Assembly: GCA_021808425.1 (NCBI GenBank)
Contig: JAKBBS010000090.1
Coordinates: 7,842-12,877, forward strand
DNA from: Actinomycetes bacterium
GTDB lineage: Bacteria > Actinomycetota > Acidimicrobiia > Acidimicrobiales > Palsa-688
Length of the DNA: 5,036 bases
Reading direction: 5' to 3'
The notes beneath the pieces are model-generated. The model did no database searches, was not told the origin of the DNA, and saw only the letters and a list, made by a program, of their open reading frames with translations. The translations under genes were made by a program, and so were the position numbers. Below, piece by piece: positions 4,576 through 5,036 of the stretch (position 1 is its first letter; every line of letters begins with the position of its first letter).

Positions 4576-5036
4576 TCAGGAGCGTGAGCCGCCACCAGAC
4601 CCACGGCGGCGCGAGAGGCGAAGAACGAAGGCGACAACAGCCGCGACTGCAACGATGATCGGGGCGAACCGCTTCATCGTCGAACCGCCGGCGACTGACA
4701 GGAGATCGAGCGGCTCCACCTCGGGAGAATCGATCTTTCGTGCGCCGGTCGAATCCCCAGACGCGGGTCCGGTACGCGCCGCGCTGTCCTCACTCGACGG
4801 CGAACCAGCTGTCGACCCTGCGCCTGCGGATCCGTCTCCGTCAACGACGGCACCCCCTGAGGCGTCGCTACCGGCATCTCGGCTACCGGCATCTCCAGCG
4901 CCGTCAGCGTCGCCAGCCGATGCGCCCGGGCCGGTGTCACCCGACACAAGGTCGGCTTCGAGAGCGTCCACGAACTGGCCGATCAGCTTAGAGCTGACGT
5001 CAGCGAGGACTCCCCTGCCGAACTGCGCAACTTTTC
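4576..5036 (-). CDS. CoxG/SRPBCC-family protein with C-terminal membrane anchor (5' end outside window)
   Basis: Only the C-terminal 152 residues are present. The frame is open to the window edge, so the start and most of the lipid/ligand-binding SRPBCC domain are missing. The first residues, KVAQFGRGVLADVSSKLIGQ followed by FVDALEAD, match the last helix of CoxG-like proteins (carbon monoxide dehydrogenase subunit G family). A low-complexity Gly/Ala/Ser/Asp linker of about 80 residues follows, then EPLDLLSVAG, then a hydrophobic segment FAPIIVAVAAVVAFVLRL (about 123-140) and a basic Arg/Gly/Ser tail, which suggests a tail-anchored protein with the domain and the tail on opposite sides or a cytoplasmic domain held to the membrane. 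CoxG helps recruit CO dehydrogenase to the membrane in Oligotropha, but many CoxG-like proteins occur without CODH genes, and none are in view here. Its TGA at 4576-4578 lies within the upstream extension of the DUF501 frame, so the two genes are closely linked. Confidence 0.75.
   Translation of the reverse strand, partial: KVAQFGRGVLADVSSKLIGQFVDALEADLVSGDTGPGASAGDADGAGDAGSRDAGSDASGGAVVDGDGSAGAGSTAGSPSSEDSAARTGPASGDSTGARKIDSPEVEPLDLLSVAGGSTMKRFAPIIVAVAAVVAFVLRLSRRRGSGGGSRS
4867..4896. repeat. 15-bp tandem repeat in the linker of the CoxG-like gene
   Basis: gctaccggcatctcg (4867-4881) is followed directly by gctaccggcatctcc (4882-4896), identical in 14 of 15 bases. On the minus strand this encodes adjacent DAGSD and DAGSR-type units within the Gly/Ala/Ser/Asp-rich linker. 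It is in frame and lies outside any folded domain. Confidence 0.85.

Noticed and set aside
1..5036. tRNA, rRNA, CRISPR array, insertion sequence or phage attachment site
   Set aside because: No cloverleaf, spaced repeats, transposase-like frame or terminal inverted repeats were seen on reading both strands.

Overview
The window is GC-rich throughout, with coding DNA strongly biased to G/C in third codon positions and several GTG starts. The gene content (nickel superoxide dismutase with its protease, and DUF501 next to a short Ppx/GppA phosphatase) points to a high-GC Gram-positive bacterium (Actinomycetota). The membrane-tailed CoxG-like protein makes a non-Streptomyces lineage such as Acidimicrobiia plausible, but class-level placement is a guess from memory of similar gene neighbourhoods.

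Layout from left to right. Positions 1-426 hold no intact gene. A piece of a short-chain dehydrogenase (SDR) gene on the minus strand has lost both ends, and a 10-bp tandem duplication has shifted its reading frame. Positions 427-1332 are a divergent pair: sodN (minus strand, nickel superoxide dismutase precursor) and sodX (plus strand, S26-type peptidase that trims the SodN leader). They share a 57-bp intergenic region. Two bases beyond sodX, and convergent with it, lies the end of a minus-strand run that occupies the rest of the window. In transcription order (right to left) this run is: a CoxG/SRPBCC-family protein with a C-terminal membrane anchor (5' end outside the window), a DUF501 protein, an exopolyphosphatase-type Ppx/GppA protein, a class V PLP aminotransferase, and a GNAT acetyltransferase.

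The minus-strand genes are tightly packed. DUF501 and ppx overlap by ATGA. The coxG-like stop lies inside the open DUF501 reading frame. The aminotransferase follows ppx after 79 bp, with a small GC hairpin just past the ppx stop, and GNAT follows the aminotransferase after 32 bp. DUF501-ppx is a known actinobacterial pairing (Rv1025-Rv1026 in Mycobacterium tuberculosis). The aminotransferase and GNAT appear to be metabolic or modification genes that may share the transcript.

I do not see a new multi-gene system. The points most worth a second look are the missing canonical start codon for DUF501, the decayed SDR gene with its 10-bp duplication, three short tandem duplications in 5 kb, and the longer-than-usual SodN leader.
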